Shown here: piece after piece, positions 8,355-16,907 of the stretch
Layout: every line of letters starts with the position of its first letter
How positions within the stretch are numbered: position 1 is the first letter of the stretch
Notes under the pieces: model-generated
Databases searched by the model: none
What the model saw: only the letters and a program-made list of their open reading frames with translations
What the model was told of the DNA's origin: nothing
Translations under genes and position numbers: made by a program
Assembly (NCBI GenBank): GCA_964468655.1
Contig: CAYXUG010000030.1
Location: forward strand, 1-26,323
Source: CAYXUG01 sp964468655
GTDB lineage: Bacteria; Fidelibacterota; Marinisomatia; Marinisomatales; CAYXUG01
Length of the DNA: 26,323 nucleotides
Direction of reading: 5' to 3'

Positions 8355-9105
8355 AATGGATCTGAAAAATCTTACAGAATTGGAAGAATATTTTACTGAA
8401 AACATGGATACCATTGTGTTCCCTGTTCTTGCTGAATATTATCTTCTTCAAGAAGAATTTAAAAGGGCTCATAAGGTTTGCGAAATTGGATTTTCTCATC
8501 ATCCGAATCTGCCTGCAGGATTATTTATTGATGCCCGTACTTATATGGCTGAAAAAAAGTTTTCTGAAGCAGAAAAGTTGTTGAAAAAAATTCTTAACAT
8601 CGATGATGGTTTCTACAATGCTCTGGTTGAACTGGGAGAGGTTCAAACCAAACTTAAACGAACTGATAGAACCATCAGAAAAACGTATAAAAAAATCCTG
8701 GAGATGGATAGTACCAATGAACGCGCCAATGCGTGGTTATCAGGTAAACTGAAACCCAAGAGAAAAATTTCAAAAGCAAAAAAGGCAAAATCAAAAAGCA
8801 AACATGCGGCATCAAAAACAAGGGCAATAAAGCCGAAGAATGCACCGAAGAAGCCAACATCAAAACCAGCCAAAAAGAAACAACCTGTAAAACCAAAGGA
8901 GAAATTAAATGAATTTAGCGATCTGAGGATAAGTTCAAAGGTTGCTACTTTTACGTTGGTGGATGTTTTGAAAGGACAAAAATTGTACGAACGGGCTCTG
9001 CAGGTTATCACTGTGATGGAAGAGAAAAAGGGTGTGGATAAAAAAAGGATATTAAAGGAAAAGGAAATTCTTTTTGGACTATTAAAATTTAAGGAAAGTA
9101 AGTGA
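8335..9105 (+). CDS. TPR-like protein with lysine-rich linker
   Basis: A 256-residue protein in three parts. Residues 28-135 look like two to three tetratricopeptide helical pairs (for example FSEAEKLLKKILNID). Residues 138-190 are very rich in Lys, Ala, Pro and Ser, like a histone H1 tail. Residues 203-256 form a second helical TPR-like module (TLVDVLKGQKLYERALQVI) of the kind found at the ends of other bacterial TPR proteins. No signal peptide is seen. The first ATG overlaps pccB by 20 nt; a second ATG at 8356, right after the pccB stop, is equally plausible and would give 249 residues. The stop overlaps the next start (GTGA). The function is not known. Confidence 0.8.
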   Translation: MGTSPYKMDLKNLTELEEYFTENMDTIVFPVLAEYYLLQEEFKRAHKVCEIGFSHHPNLPAGLFIDARTYMAEKKFSEAEKLLKKILNIDDGFYNALVELGEVQTKLKRTDRTIRKTYKKILEMDSTNERANAWLSGKLKPKRKISKAKKAKSKSKHAASKTRAIKPKNAPKKPTSKPAKKKQPVKPKEKLNEFSDLRISSKVATFTLVDVLKGQKLYERALQVITVMEEKKGVDKKRILKEKEILFGLLKFKESK

Positions 9106-10181
9106 GTGTATTTGAAAACAGAACAGCAAAATTGACAGAGCAATTATCGCAGGATTCTTTGGATGGAATGATTGTAATAAATCTGACCAATGTACACTAT
9201 CTATCAGGTTTTACGGGTTCGGCTGGGACATGCTTGATTCTTCCAGATGAAAATTATTTTTTTTCCGATGGACGATACCTGACCCAATCCCAAAAACAGG
9301 TGCAGGGGATGAAGATTATTATTGATGCAGATCCACATCTGGGAATTATTCACAAAAAAAAGCTGATTAAAAATGGACTGAATTTGGGGTTTGAAGCAGC
9401 CCATTTGCCAGTGTCAGAAATGGATAAAATGAGTGCTCTATTCCCAGAATCCAAGTTTACCCCTACTGTCAATTTGGTAGAGAAAATTGCCTGTGTAAAA
9501 GATCAAAGTGAGATTCGTAATTTCAGAAAAGCTGTTGAAATTACAGATGATGTGTTTGATCAGATTGTACCTCAGATTAAGGAAGGTGTAAAAGAGAAAG
9601 AAATTGCTGCGAAAATTTCTTATGCTATTAAAGTTTTGGGTGGCGATGGAGATGCCTTTGACCCCATTGTGGCTGGCGGACCTAATTCTGCCTTACCCCA
9701 CGCCGTGCCGGGAGACAGGGAATTTCAAAAAGGAGATTTTATTGTCCTTGATTTTGGTGCGAAATACCAAGGTTATCACGCTGATATGACCCGGACTGTT
9801 GTAGTGGGTGAAGCATCTGAAAAACATGAAGAAATTTATAACATTGTTTTGAAAGCACAGGAAAAGGGAATTGAAGCTGTAAAAGATGGGATGAGTTGTA
9901 AAACAATAGATTCTGCTACAAGAGATTACATTTCTGAAAAAGGGTACGGGGAATATTACATTCATAGCACAGGTCATGGGCTCGGACTTGAAATCCACAC
10001 AATGCCGAGATTGTCTCAATTAAGTGAAGATACCGTTTATGAAAACTATGTGGTTACAATTGAGCCGGGAATATACATCCCGGATTTTGGTGGTGTGCGA
10101 ATAGAAGATGATGTAGTGGTGGGTAAAAATGGTGGGGAAGTGCTGAATAAAGCACCAAAGGAATTGTTGGTGGTAGGTTAA
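9102..10181 (+). CDS. M24B Xaa-Pro aminopeptidase/dipeptidase
   Basis: Cytosolic dimetal peptidase that removes residues next to proline. The 359 residues comprise a creatinase-like N-terminal domain (1-125) and the pita-bread catalytic domain (130-359). All five metal ligands are visible: Asp217 and Asp228 (in LDFGAKYQGYHADMTRT), His292 (GHGLGLEIH), Glu321 (IEPGIY) and Glu335 (VRIEDD). The compact length is like the short Xaa-Pro peptidases of Bacillus rather than E. coli PepP. It starts with GTG, overlapping the TPR gene stop by 4 nt. PepP-like versus PepQ-like specificity cannot be told from the sequence. Confidence 0.93.
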   Translation: MSVFENRTAKLTEQLSQDSLDGMIVINLTNVHYLSGFTGSAGTCLILPDENYFFSDGRYLTQSQKQVQGMKIIIDADPHLGIIHKKKLIKNGLNLGFEAAHLPVSEMDKMSALFPESKFTPTVNLVEKIACVKDQSEIRNFRKAVEITDDVFDQIVPQIKEGVKEKEIAAKISYAIKVLGGDGDAFDPIVAGGPNSALPHAVPGDREFQKGDFIVLDFGAKYQGYHADMTRTVVVGEASEKHEEIYNIVLKAQEKGIEAVKDGMSCKTIDSATRDYISEKGYGEYYIHSTGHGLGLEIHTMPRLSQLSEDTVYENYVVTIEPGIYIPDFGGVRIEDDVVVGKNGGEVLNKAPKELLVVG

Positions 10182-10279
10182 TAAAACCAACATTCTTTAT
10201 TGTACCTCTTGGAGCTGGTGCAAGAAGTGGGTGAACGGAGTAAACAAGTGAGTTTAAAAATTCTGGAGTTGGTGATTTA

Positions 10280-11050
10280 ATGATATTGACAGAAAAATTG
10301 CAGAGTGAACACAGGGGAATTTTTATTTGTTACGTTATGTATATAGGAATGTTATCAATTTTCCCCTTAAAAGCATCATCAGGATTGAGTAATTATATAA
10401 ATTACATGGGGGATGGATTTCGAGAAACTGTATCAAACAGGTCAAATCAGTGGATTCTTGCAGGCGCAACTATCTCAATTCTTGCAACACGCCAATTTGA
10501 TGACAATGTTCAAAAGTATTCCCTTGAAAATAGATTGATGTCTGAAAGTCTATCAAAAATATTTGATGTTTACGGCAACAGATATGCATATCCTGCCGGG
10601 TTTGCTGTTGTGGGACTTTCTGCTTATTTGGATAGTGGTGCTGGCAAATTGATACAAGATGTGAAATATTTTGCAACAGCCGTCATTGTAACAGGAGGAA
10701 CAACTGACTTGTTAAAGAATATTTCAAAGAGAAAACGCCCTAATAAAATTGGTACACGGTCCTTTCCATCGGGACATACTTCCGGGAGCTTTTGTGTGGC
10801 AGCTGTAATGAATGAAATATATGGGTCAAAAATTGGGATACCACTTTATCTGATTGCTACAGGAGTAGGACTGCAGCGCATTCATGATAACAAGCACTGG
10901 CTCACGGATGTCATCGCCGGCGCCACACTTGGGACCGTAATTGGGAGGGGATTCGGAAAAGTATATCAAAAAGAAAATAGTGAAACAATCAGCATAGTTC
11001 CGGCAGGTAGACAGGGGAATTGGCAGATGACAATTATTATCCCAATGTAA
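10280..11050 (+). CDS. PAP2-family membrane phosphatase
   Basis: PAP2 (type 2 phosphatidic acid phosphatase) superfamily enzyme, likely removing phosphate from a lipid phosphate such as undecaprenyl diphosphate or phosphatidate on the periplasmic face. The 256 residues start with a hydrophobic signal or anchor segment (13-32). The three catalytic motifs are present: Lys146-x6-Arg153-Pro154, Pro163-Ser-Gly-His166, and Arg200-x5-His206-x3-Asp210. Hydrophobic helices surround them. The ATG at 10280 follows a 98-nt gap with no recognisable promoter. The last ~20 residues are unlike family cores. The substrate is unknown. Confidence 0.88.
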   Translation: MILTEKLQSEHRGIFICYVMYIGMLSIFPLKASSGLSNYINYMGDGFRETVSNRSNQWILAGATISILATRQFDDNVQKYSLENRLMSESLSKIFDVYGNRYAYPAGFAVVGLSAYLDSGAGKLIQDVKYFATAVIVTGGTTDLLKNISKRKRPNKIGTRSFPSGHTSGSFCVAAVMNEIYGSKIGIPLYLIATGVGLQRIHDNKHWLTDVIAGATLGTVIGRGFGKVYQKENSETISIVPAGRQGNWQMTIIIPM

Positions 11051-11079
11051 GAAGACCATGAATTAAAGGGAGTTGAAAG

Positions 11080-13059
11080 ATGAAAAAACAGAAAATTCAA
11101 ATTGATGATTTTTACAAATTTAAACTAGTAAATGATCCTCAAATATCACCTGATGGTGAGCAGGTAGTATTTGTGGTTGAAACAATGAACAAAAAAGATA
11201 AAAAATATTACACGAATCTATGGATTGTATCTTCCAATGGGGGAAGAACCAGAAAATTGACACACGGGAAGAAAAACGATACCTGTCCCCGATGGTCACC
11301 TGACGGGAGGACAATTGCCTTCATATCCAAAAGGAATGAAACCGGCCAAATCTGGCTTTTGCCCATGGAAGGTGGTGAAGCACGGGAGTTGACCAATTTG
11401 CAGAAGGGGACTGTCTCAAGTTTAAATTGGTCTCCCACAGGCAAAGAAATAGGATTTCTATTTCATCCGGCAGGTAAAGAAGTTTCATTTGATAATAGCG
11501 GAAAACCGGAAGTTCCTCCATACAGACATATCAAAAATATGTGGTTCCGCTTAGATGGTCAGGGATTTTTTGACAGTGAATTTACACATGTGTGGGCAGC
11601 AAATGCTCGAACCGGATCAACCCGCCAGGTTGTGAAAGGTTTTTACCATGATACCTATTTTGATTGGTCACCAGATGGGAAGATAATGGCGTTCATTTCA
11701 AATAGGCGCAAAGACTGGGAGTACTATTTAGAAGAAGATGAAATTTACACTGTCTCCTCTAAAGGTGACTTACCTAAAAAAATCAGTACAAAAAAGGGAC
11801 CGAAGGAGGGGATATCGTTTTCTCCCAACGGGAAAACACTCGCTTTTTTTGGTCATGACAGACCGTATAACGGCTGGGGTGTTGTAAACTATACACTGAG
11901 AACAGTGAGGTTGGATGGATCAAAATACCAAAGCCATTCTGATAAACTGGATCGTACAGCTTATCCCTTAACACTGGGCGATGTAACTCCGAGTTTTTTA
12001 TTGATTTCCCCAATATGGAATAGTACTGGAGGTGTGATATTTTTTATAGCTGCTTCTGAAGGAGGGCAAAACCTATACTCGGTAAATATTGAATCGAACG
12101 AAATTGAGACTGTTGTTGATGACAAAGTTGTCGTTTCATTTGGTTTTGACAGCATAAAAGAAAAGGCAGTAATTCATGTTGGACAATTGGAATCGCTGGA
12201 TGAGATTTATTCTTTAAACCTTAAAAAAATGAAGTTCCGGCAAGTGACCAAATTGAACATGTACTATCTCATAAGCCGGAATTACAACAATCCGGAAGAA
12301 GTGTGGTTCCCCAGTGGTAGAACAAAAATCCAAGGATGGATTCTCAAACCGCCGGGTTTTTCTGTAAAAAAGAAATATCCATTTATTTTGCAGATACATG
12401 GAGGTCCACGTTGTCAATATGGACGGCTCTTTTTCCATGAAATGCAAGTATTGTCATCTGCGGGGTATGTGGTGATGTATACCAATCCCCGCGGCAGCCA
12501 AGGTTATGGTGAAAAATTTGCCGATGCAATCACTGGTAAATGGGGGGACCCGGCGTTCAAGGATTGTATGGCAGCAGTGGATTACGCCAACTCTCTCGGG
12601 TATGTGGATAATGAAAGATTAGGCGTGACAGGCGGAAGCTATGGTGGTTACATGACCAATTGGGTCGTAACACATACCAACCGTTTCAAGGCAGCAGTAA
12701 CTCAACGGTGTGTCTCAGATCTGGCAAGTATGTTTGGTTCGTCCGATGTGGGTTTTGACATGGAGTGGGAATTCAAAACAACGCCTTGGGAGGATCACGA
12801 TCTTTATAGGAAGTGGTCGCCAATCACTTATATTGATAAGTGCAAAACGCCTCTTCTTATTATACACAGTGAGAATGACCTACGTTGCAACATTGAGCAG
12901 GGTGATCAGATGTATATGGCGTTGAAGTATCTTAAAAGGGAGGTGGAATATGTGAGGTTCCCAGAAGAGCCACACGGACTCTCCCGCCATGGTCGCCCTG
13001 ACAGAAGAGAAGCACGTTTGAAATTTATTGTGGATTGGTTTGATAGGTATTTGAAGTGA
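11080..13059 (+). CDS. S9-family prolyl oligopeptidase / acylaminoacyl-peptidase
   Basis: Serine peptidase of 659 residues with an N-terminal beta-propeller (1-400), containing repeated TolB-like blades such as SPDGRTIAFIS, and a C-terminal alpha/beta hydrolase domain (405-659). Catalytic Ser520 is in GGSYGG, Asp600 in HSENDLR and His632 in EEPHGLSRHG. HGGPRCQYG (440-448) forms the oxyanion-hole region. No signal peptide is seen, so it is probably cytosolic and trims short peptides. A GGGAG-type ribosome site (AAGGGAG) precedes the ATG by about 7 nt. The stop overlaps the GTG of the next gene by 4 nt. DPP-IV-like versus acylaminoacyl specificity is not resolved. Confidence 0.94.
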   Translation: MKKQKIQIDDFYKFKLVNDPQISPDGEQVVFVVETMNKKDKKYYTNLWIVSSNGGRTRKLTHGKKNDTCPRWSPDGRTIAFISKRNETGQIWLLPMEGGEARELTNLQKGTVSSLNWSPTGKEIGFLFHPAGKEVSFDNSGKPEVPPYRHIKNMWFRLDGQGFFDSEFTHVWAANARTGSTRQVVKGFYHDTYFDWSPDGKIMAFISNRRKDWEYYLEEDEIYTVSSKGDLPKKISTKKGPKEGISFSPNGKTLAFFGHDRPYNGWGVVNYTLRTVRLDGSKYQSHSDKLDRTAYPLTLGDVTPSFLLISPIWNSTGGVIFFIAASEGGQNLYSVNIESNEIETVVDDKVVVSFGFDSIKEKAVIHVGQLESLDEIYSLNLKKMKFRQVTKLNMYYLISRNYNNPEEVWFPSGRTKIQGWILKPPGFSVKKKYPFILQIHGGPRCQYGRLFFHEMQVLSSAGYVVMYTNPRGSQGYGEKFADAITGKWGDPAFKDCMAAVDYANSLGYVDNERLGVTGGSYGGYMTNWVVTHTNRFKAAVTQRCVSDLASMFGSSDVGFDMEWEFKTTPWEDHDLYRKWSPITYIDKCKTPLLIIHSENDLRCNIEQGDQMYMALKYLKREVEYVRFPEEPHGLSRHGRPDRREARLKFIVDWFDRYLK

Positions 13060-13593
13060 GTCCTACTGTTGAACTAATTCCCATAAATGAATCCCACATT
13101 AATTTCTGGCATGAGATTACAAACGAACCTGAGGCAACAGAACACCAACCTCTTACACCCCGAACAACCGAAGAACTACAGCTTCAATTAATAAAATATA
13201 GTCAACCGGATTTAGCTAATTCTAACTACCATATGTACAAATGGGTGGTTGCAGAAAAGAGATCAGGACACAAAGTCGGTGTTGTATCTTTCAATAAAAC
13301 AGACATAGAGCATAAGATTGGAAGAATTGGATACACCATTTGAAAAAAACTTTTGGGGGAAAGGATACGGTACTCTGGCTGTGCGAATACTGGTGAAAAA
13401 GATTTTTTCTGAATCGGATACGGAAAGAATTGAAGCAGAATGTTCATTAAATAATCCAGCGTCAAAAAGAGTTTTGGAAAAGAATGGTTTTATCCTTGAA
13501 GGAATAAAAAGGGGTTATCTGGAAATTCATGGAGAAAGAGTAGATCATTATAGTTTTGGATTGTTGAGGAGTGATTGGAAGAAAATTAAATAA
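13056..13593 (+). pseudogene. GNAT acetyltransferase (RimJ/RimL-like), one frameshift
   Basis: Two overlapping reading pieces form one GNAT N-acetyltransferase. The first (13056-13343, GTG start overlapping the S9 peptidase stop) ends IGRIGYTI then TGA. The second continues in the +1 frame with EKNFWGKGYGTLAV, which holds the acetyl-CoA loop (GKGYGT), then NPASKRVLEKNGF and the C-terminal strand. Removing one T from the ATTTGA at 13339-13343 joins them into a 178-residue product with the usual GYxI-xxx-WGKGYGT order. Both halves keep all expected motifs and there is no other damage. It is either a recent pseudogene or an assembly/sequencing error; programmed frameshifting is less likely. Confidence 0.82.
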
Positions 13594-14460
13594 AAACTGT
13601 CTATTGTTGGATGGTGCAATGGGTACAGAACTTCTCCACAGAGGTGTGAATGTATCCCTTCCCTTATGGTCAGCGAGCGCAGTGGAAGAAGCCCCCGAGA
13701 TTGTAGAGCAGATTCACAGAGATTATATGAAAGCAGGTGCAGATATAATAACCACCAACACATTCCGTACGACTACACGGACTTTCCTGAAAATAGGAGC
13801 AAGTCCAGATGAAGCAAGGGCAAGAGCAAAAACCTCAACGAACGAAGCTGTCCGGTTAGCAAAGAAAGCAGCATCAGGTAATGTAATGGTTGCAGGTTCT
13901 ATCGCCCCACTTGAAGATTGCTATGCTCCAGAATTATTTCCTGGTGTGGTTACAGCGATAAAAGAATTTGAGGAACAAGGGGGTATGGCTTCTGGAGAAT
14001 AGTGTAGATTTACTTTTGCTGGAAACCATGATCAGGGGGGATGAGACAATTGCAGCTTTGAAAGCTGTTTACAATTTAGGTATTCCTGTTTGGGCCAGTT
14101 TTTTACATTAAGGATGGAAGGCACCTTTTTGGTGGTGATAGTTTAAATGATTATGTCAATCAATGCATTAAGTATGGTGTTGATGCAATACTCATTAATT
14201 GTTCTAATATCCAATTATCAATTAATGCACTCCTCCATTTAAAACAGAATACTGATTTACTGTTGGGGATTTATCCAAACACAGGACTTTCAATGCCAAC
14301 TCCTGAGGGAAAGATTGAAAATGTTATTGAAATAGAAGAATTTACAAAAAAGATGATGGACGTAATGAATGCAGGCGCTTCAATTTTAGGAAGTTGTTGC
14401 GGCTCAACTCCTGAGTACACAAATTCATTGCGTAAGTTAATTGACGGGTTGGAAGAATAG
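13571..14460 (+). pseudogene. Homocysteine S-methyltransferase (MmuM/MetH N-domain-like), two frameshifts
   Basis: Zinc enzyme family that methylates homocysteine. Three reading pieces join into one 295-residue protein. The first piece (GTG 13571 to 14002) carries LLDGAMGTELLHRG and NTFRTTTRT. The second frame continues with WLLENSVDLLLLETM after dropping one G from GGGGG (13979-13983). The third resumes with KDGRHLFGGDSLNDYV after dropping one T from the six-T run at 14099-14104, then runs to the stop at 14460. Zinc-ligand cysteines are kept in LINCSN and GSCCGSTPEY. The start overlaps the GNAT reading frame by 23 nt. As given the gene is broken. Both breaks lie in homopolymers, so error is possible. 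Confidence 0.85.
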
Positions 14461-14483
14461 GGTTTTATTTGTAAACTGCAACT

Positions 14484-14909
14484 ATGGAATTCGGAGAACT
14501 ATTTAAAGAAATTACGTTGACCCTGAATGCCCTCCATCGGAAACGAGTATGTCTCGATGGACAGACCCTTCCTCAATGTTTTCTCCTTTCATCAATTCCT
14601 GATGATGGCATTGATATGTCAAGTTTGGCTCAAAAAATGGGACTGGACAACAGTACCATGACTCGGCTTGTGGGGACATTATTTAAAAAGGGATTCATCG
14701 AAAAAAGAAACGATGATTATGATCGGCGTGTAACAAAAGTCTACTTAACCGCTGAAGGTGAAAAAGAAGTTAGTGAGACAGAGGAAAAACTGGTAAAACT
14801 GTCAAGGAGCGCTTTTGATGGAATTGACGAAGATAAAAAAGGACAATTAAAGGAAACCCTTGAAACATTGCATTGGATACTTACAAAAGAACAGATGCGA
14901 ATTAATTAG
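14484..14909 (+). CDS. MarR-family transcriptional regulator
   Basis: A 141-residue winged-helix DNA-binding protein. The helix-turn-helix is at about 44-70 (SSLAQKMGLDNSTMTRLVGTL) and the wing at 74-92 holds the family DxxDRR signature (NDDYDRRVTKVYLTAEG). The long flanking helices are those that form the dimer. MarR proteins usually repress their own or neighbouring genes in response to small ligands or oxidants. The gene lies 23 nt after the broken methyltransferase and 11 nt before mutY. Which genes it controls is not visible, since no clear palindrome sits next to it. The start is ATG without an obvious ribosome site. Confidence 0.9.
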   Translation: MEFGELFKEITLTLNALHRKRVCLDGQTLPQCFLLSSIPDDGIDMSSLAQKMGLDNSTMTRLVGTLFKKGFIEKRNDDYDRRVTKVYLTAEGEKEVSETEEKLVKLSRSAFDGIDEDKKGQLKETLETLHWILTKEQMRIN

Positions 14910-14920
14910 ATAAAATACTG

Positions 14921-16033
14921 TTGCACAATACAAACAATAAATCAGATTTATCATTCTCAAAAAATTTATTAGCTTGGTATCAAGTAAATGCCCGAACACT
15001 ACCTTGGCGTGGAGAAAAAGAACCATACAAGATTTGGCTGTCTGAGGTGATGCTGCAGCAGACACAGGTTGAAACTGTTAAGCCATACTATGAGAAATGG
15101 TTGAAGAAATACCCGGATATCAAGTATGTTGCTGAAGCAGATGAAGAGTTGCTTCTCAAAACATGGGAGGGATTGGGCTACTATTCACGTCGCAGGAATT
15201 TTCATAAAGCATGTAAAATTGTGGTGGATCAATTTGGCGGTAAGATACCGAATGACTTGGAAAAGTTCCGGAGTCTCCCGGGAGTTGGTGATTACACAGC
15301 AGCAGCTGTTCTTTCCATTGCATTTGGGGAAAACTATCCGCTTTTGGATGGAAACATTAATCGTGTAATGTCCCGCCTTTTGGCGTATGAGAAACCGGTA
15401 AAGAAAGGGAAATCCCTTTTTATTGGACAATTGGGAAAGTGGATAGATGTACACAGTACCCTACGGGGAAAATGCCCAGGTGAGTTTAATCAGGCTATGA
15501 TGGAGTTAGGCAGTTTAGTCTGCAGGAAAAATCAGCCGCATTGTTTTGAATGTCCACTGACAGATTATTGTGAAGCTTACAAAAAAAGGATAACGGAAAA
15601 ATTTCCTGTGAAACAGGAAATGAAACCGAGACCTCATTATACGGTAGTGGTTGGTGTTATTTTAAAAGAGGACAAGTTTTTAATTCAAAAACGTCCCAGT
15701 AGCGGGCATTTAGGTGGACTTTGGGAACTACCGGGAGGGAAGGTTTATAATGGAGAATTACTTTCCCATGCATTAAAAAGGGAAATCAGGGAGGAAACCG
15801 GACTCGAATTAACCAAAATAGATGAAATTGGTAAAGTAGATCATGCATATAGCCATTTTTCAATATCATTGCATGGTTATTTGTGTAGATTAGAAATTGG
15901 AAAATCGAGTTTACAAAAAGATATTCCACGAAAATGGATATACTTTTCTGAAATTGAAAAGTATCCATTTCCTAAAGCGAGTCATAAATTATTTAAACTG
16001 ATGAAACCAGATTCATTTACAAAATCTCACTAA
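14921..16033 (+). CDS. mutY: A/G-specific adenine DNA glycosylase with complete Nudix box
   Basis: Removes adenine mispaired with 8-oxoguanine. The 370 residues hold the HhH-GPD domain (10-200), with Glu42 in SEVMLQQTQV, the hairpin LPGVGDYTAAA (119-129) and catalytic Asp143 (LLDGNINRV). The 4Fe-4S cluster cysteines Cys201, Cys208, Cys211 and Cys217 have the C-x6-C-x2-C-x5-C spacing. The C-terminal MutT-like domain (238-365) carries a full Nudix pattern, GX5EX7REUXEEXGU, from Gly273 to Leu295. This differs from typical MutY, whose domain is usually degenerate. The recognition loop reads YSH (310-312) instead of the common FSH. It starts with TTG, 11 nt after the MarR gene. Confidence 0.95.
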   Translation: MHNTNNKSDLSFSKNLLAWYQVNARTLPWRGEKEPYKIWLSEVMLQQTQVETVKPYYEKWLKKYPDIKYVAEADEELLLKTWEGLGYYSRRRNFHKACKIVVDQFGGKIPNDLEKFRSLPGVGDYTAAAVLSIAFGENYPLLDGNINRVMSRLLAYEKPVKKGKSLFIGQLGKWIDVHSTLRGKCPGEFNQAMMELGSLVCRKNQPHCFECPLTDYCEAYKKRITEKFPVKQEMKPRPHYTVVVGVILKEDKFLIQKRPSSGHLGGLWELPGGKVYNGELLSHALKREIREETGLELTKIDEIGKVDHAYSHFSISLHGYLCRLEIGKSSLQKDIPRKWIYFSEIEKYPFPKASHKLFKLMKPDSFTKSH

Positions 16034-16075
16034 AAAAATTCAAGGAAAACTAAATCATATAAAGGGAAACAACAA

Positions 16076-16906
16076 ATGAGTACCGTTTTGATTGTAGCTA
16101 GTATTGTTTTTTTTATTGGGATGGCAATTTTGTTAATCCGGTTGTTGTCAGGAGTTGAGACACACTCGGGAAAAGGGGACGCGGTATCTGACAGAACATT
16201 TTTTGATGGCATTTTATCAGTTTTCTTTTATGGGACTGCTTTTTTTGCCACCACCATTTGTTTTACAATGTTAATTCCTTTATTCGCCTTAATACCTGTA
16301 AAGCGTATTCTTCCAATGGTCAGGTTTAGCGGTAGAACAATATTATTGGGGTCGGGTGTCTGGTTAACAGTAAAGGGAAAAGAGAATACAAAATATCCAA
16401 AACCGTTTCTCTTAATGTTCAATCATGAATCTTTATTTGATGCATTCATACTGGCAGCTGTGATGTACAGATATATCACAGGTGTCGGTGCGGCTTACCA
16501 GTTTAAACTACCTCTTTGGGGATGGTTGTTAAGACGATGGGGAATGGTGCCAATTCCGAGGCATGACCTGAAGGAAGCAATCAAAAGTATAGAAATAGTT
16601 AAGCAGAAATTTCGAGAAGGTGTATCCGTTTTAATTGCTCCTGAAGGGACAAGGACAATTTCCGGCGAACTGCAGAATTTCAAGAAAGGACCTTTTCATT
16701 TAGCTCTTGGTGCTCAGGCAGATGTATTGCCCATGGCCATTAAGGGAGCTTATAGGATCAAACGAAAAACTGACTGGCGGCTTAAACCCGGGAAGGTGGA
16801 AGTTGAGTTTGGTAAAATCATTCCTTATGAGTCCTTTAAGAATATGTCAATAGATGAACTTAGAGATCGTGTTCAGGGAATATTCAGAGAGTTGATGGCG
16901 AAGTAA
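16076..16906 (+). CDS. plsC: 1-acylglycerol-3-phosphate O-acyltransferase (PlsC-like)
   Basis: Membrane acyltransferase that adds the second fatty acid to lysophosphatidic acid, or a close relative. The 276 residues include two hydrophobic N-terminal segments (4-24 and 45-75). The catalytic NHx4D motif is Asn116-His117 to Asp122 (NHESLFD), and the phosphate-binding PEGTR is at 189-193, followed by FKKGPFHLA. The ATG start follows a purine-rich AAAGGG. It is followed after 1 nt by the SDR gene. The acyl acceptor could also be another lysolipid. Confidence 0.88.
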   Translation: MSTVLIVASIVFFIGMAILLIRLLSGVETHSGKGDAVSDRTFFDGILSVFFYGTAFFATTICFTMLIPLFALIPVKRILPMVRFSGRTILLGSGVWLTVKGKENTKYPKPFLLMFNHESLFDAFILAAVMYRYITGVGAAYQFKLPLWGWLLRRWGMVPIPRHDLKEAIKSIEIVKQKFREGVSVLIAPEGTRTISGELQNFKKGPFHLALGAQADVLPMAIKGAYRIKRKTDWRLKPGKVEVEFGKIIPYESFKNMSIDELRDRVQGIFRELMAK

Positions 16907-16907
16907 T

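Noticed and set aside
8643..9143. Long antisense frame across the TPR gene
   Set aside because: It is the complement of the lysine-rich segment, giving artificial Phe/Leu-rich sequence with no motif.
13318..13593. Second half of the GNAT gene as an independent gene
   Set aside because: It lacks the N-terminal half of the fold, starts with a TTG inside the first half, and joins it exactly in the conserved motif.
14263..14460. Separate small gene with GSCCGSTPEY motif
   Set aside because: It is the C-terminal piece of the frameshifted homocysteine methyltransferase.
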